16,084 nt of DNA from Chlamydiota bacterium (lineage in GTDB: Bacteria; Auribacterota; UBA3054; B51-G9). A model generated the notes under the pieces. That model searched no databases, was not told the DNA's origin, and saw only the letters and a list, made by a program, of their open reading frames with translations. Shown in pieces: positions 15,162-16,084 of the stretch. A program made the position numbers and the translations under genes. Every line of letters starts with the position of its first letter. Position 1 is the first letter of the stretch. The DNA lies in assembly GCA_003648225.1 (NCBI GenBank), contig QMOL01000030.1:1-16084 (forward strand), written 5' to 3'.

Positions 15162-15911
15162 TTACACTCTCGCCAACCCCGCTTTTACCGCTGCATTTGC
15201 GACCGCCGCAGCCACTTTTTCCCCCACAGATTTATCCAACGGATTTGGAATAATAAATTCTTCGCAAAGTTCATCATCTGTCACACATCTTGCCAAGGCT
15301 TCTGCGGCAGCGATTTTCATTGAATCGTCAATTCTTCGTGCGCGAACATCAAGAGCGCCGCGGAAAATTCCCGGAAATCCGAGAACATTATTCACCTGAT
15401 TAGGAAAATCCGAGCGGCCTGTTCCGACAATTCGTGCACCGGCAGCTTTAGCTTCCTCGGGCATGATTTCCGGAACGGGATTTGCCATAGCGAGAATAAT
15501 CGGGTCTTTTGCCATTGATTCAACCATTTCCCGGGAAAGGAGTCCAGCTTTTGAAACTCCGATAAAAATGTCGGCGTCACGAACCGCGTCAGCCAACCCG
15601 CCGCTCAAATTTTCCGGATTAGTTGACACAAGCATTTTGATTTTCATATCATTGAGATTATCGCGGGATTTTGAAACTATCCCCTTGCTGTCAACAAGAA
15701 TAACATTTTTCGCGCCGGCAAGCTGAAGAAGTTTTGTGATTGCTATTCCGGCTGAACCGGCGCCATTCATTACGATTTTCAAGTCTTCGAATTTTCTACA
15801 GGTAATTTTGTTCGCGTTAATAAGAGCGGCAAGGACAACGATTGCGGTTCCGTGCTGGTCGTCATGAAAGACGGGAATATCCAATTTTTCGATTAGTCGT
15901 TCTTCGATTTC
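15162..15911 (-). CDS. Malic enzyme, C-terminal NAD(P)-binding part (downstream of a frameshift)
   Basis: Malic enzyme oxidatively decarboxylates malate to pyruvate using NAD(P)+ and a divalent metal. This frame, open from about 15911, reads EIEERLIEKLDIPVFHDDQHGTAIVVLAAL and onward (shown here in pieces): the DDQHGTA metal/substrate motif, the Rossmann motif GAGSAGIAI, AMANPVPEIMPEEAK, and GTGRSDFPNQVNNVLGFPGI, all intact to the TAA at 15162. The only start-like codon is a TTG inside the conserved core, so this is not an independent gene but the continuation of the fragment at 15893-16084. It is convergent with the lipoprotein gene, 45 bases apart. Confidence 0.88.
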   Translation of the reverse strand, partial: EIEERLIEKLDIPVFHDDQHGTAIVVLAALINANKITCRKFEDLKIVMNGAGSAGIAITKLLQLAGAKNVILVDSKGIVSKSRDNLNDMKIKMLVSTNPENLSGGLADAVRDADIFIGVSKAGLLSREMVESMAKDPIILAMANPVPEIMPEEAKAAGARIVGTGRSDFPNQVNNVLGFPGIFRGALDVRARRIDDSMKIAAAEALARCVTDDELCEEFIIPNPLDKSVGEKVAAAVANAAVKAGLARV

Positions 15912-16084
15912 AAGCAGCGTGGCGCGCTGATATCTTCGAGATTAATTCCGCCGAATGTCGGAGCAATATTACAAACCGTTTCAACGATTTCATCAACATT
16001 TTTTGTCGATAGACAAATCGGGAATGCGTCAACATCACCAAATTCTTTGAATAAAATCGCTTTGCCTTCCATAACAGGCATTCC
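15893..16084 (-). pseudogene. Malic enzyme, N-terminal fragment before the frameshift (5' end beyond window)
   Basis: Reads GMPVMEGKAILFKEFGDVDA and then FGGINLEDISAPRC, the malic enzyme blocks with the conserved GKAxLFK lysine region and the NLEDISAP acidic motif for metal binding. After APRC the frame runs into unrelated residues and a TAA at 15893-15895. The family continues with CFEIEERL here, which is present in the next frame: one base is missing around 15912-15913 (TGC TT- GAA ATC). The true start, expected about 80 residues upstream, lies outside the window. Either a real inactivating deletion or a sequencing/assembly error near a contig end. Confidence 0.85.

Overview
The window is about 16 kb of AT-rich, densely coded bacterial DNA. 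It contains 11 complete or nearly complete protein genes, two gene pieces cut by the window edges, and one short coding remnant. I see no RNA genes, insertion sequences, phage genes or CRISPR arrays. A TolC-type outer-membrane protein, lipoboxes and Sec signal peptides point to a didermic (Gram-negative) bacterium. The helix-turn-helix/PTS-EIIA fusion, a large secreted protein of unknown family and short tandem repeats in gene leaders would fit an environmental lineage around Lentisphaerota/Verrucomicrobiota/Omnitrophota. That placement is a guess from gene style, not a determination.

Minus-strand run (11827 down to 1). A near-consensus sigma-70 promoter (11893-11921) reads into a secreted thioredoxin-fold protein without its redox cysteines. 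Then come a solute-binding lipoprotein, a TolC-family protein, prolyl-tRNA synthetase (proS), three arginine-biosynthesis genes (argJ, argB, argD), a 902-residue secreted protein of unknown function, and the start of class I fumarate hydratase. Gaps between these genes are 2 to 162 bases. argD, the 902-residue gene and the fumarase gene are almost contiguous (gaps of 2 and 7 bases) and probably co-transcribed. The largest gap, before argD, holds two sets of 7-bp tandem repeats.

Plus-strand run (12122 to 15116). A second near-consensus promoter (12030-12058) diverges from the first and drives a two-gene unit: a helix-turn-helix plus PTS EIIA fusion, and a CPA2-type cation/proton antiporter ending in a CBS pair. 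After a 253-base gap with a coding remnant, a 9-bp triple repeat and a five-copy 7-bp repeat comes a small lipoprotein gene.

Right edge (15162-16084, minus strand). Malic enzyme, cut at its 5' end by the window edge and interrupted by an apparent one-base deletion near 15912.

How the genes relate. ArgJ, ArgB and ArgD are consecutive parts of the acetyl-ornithine route to arginine; argC, argF, argG and argH are not here. Fumarase and malic enzyme both belong to C4-acid metabolism but lie at opposite ends of the window. The most interesting unit is the HTH-EIIA/antiporter-CBS pair, which looks like phosphotransfer-linked control of ion transport. Most of the rest is ordinary housekeeping, and I do not see a clear new defence or mobile system.
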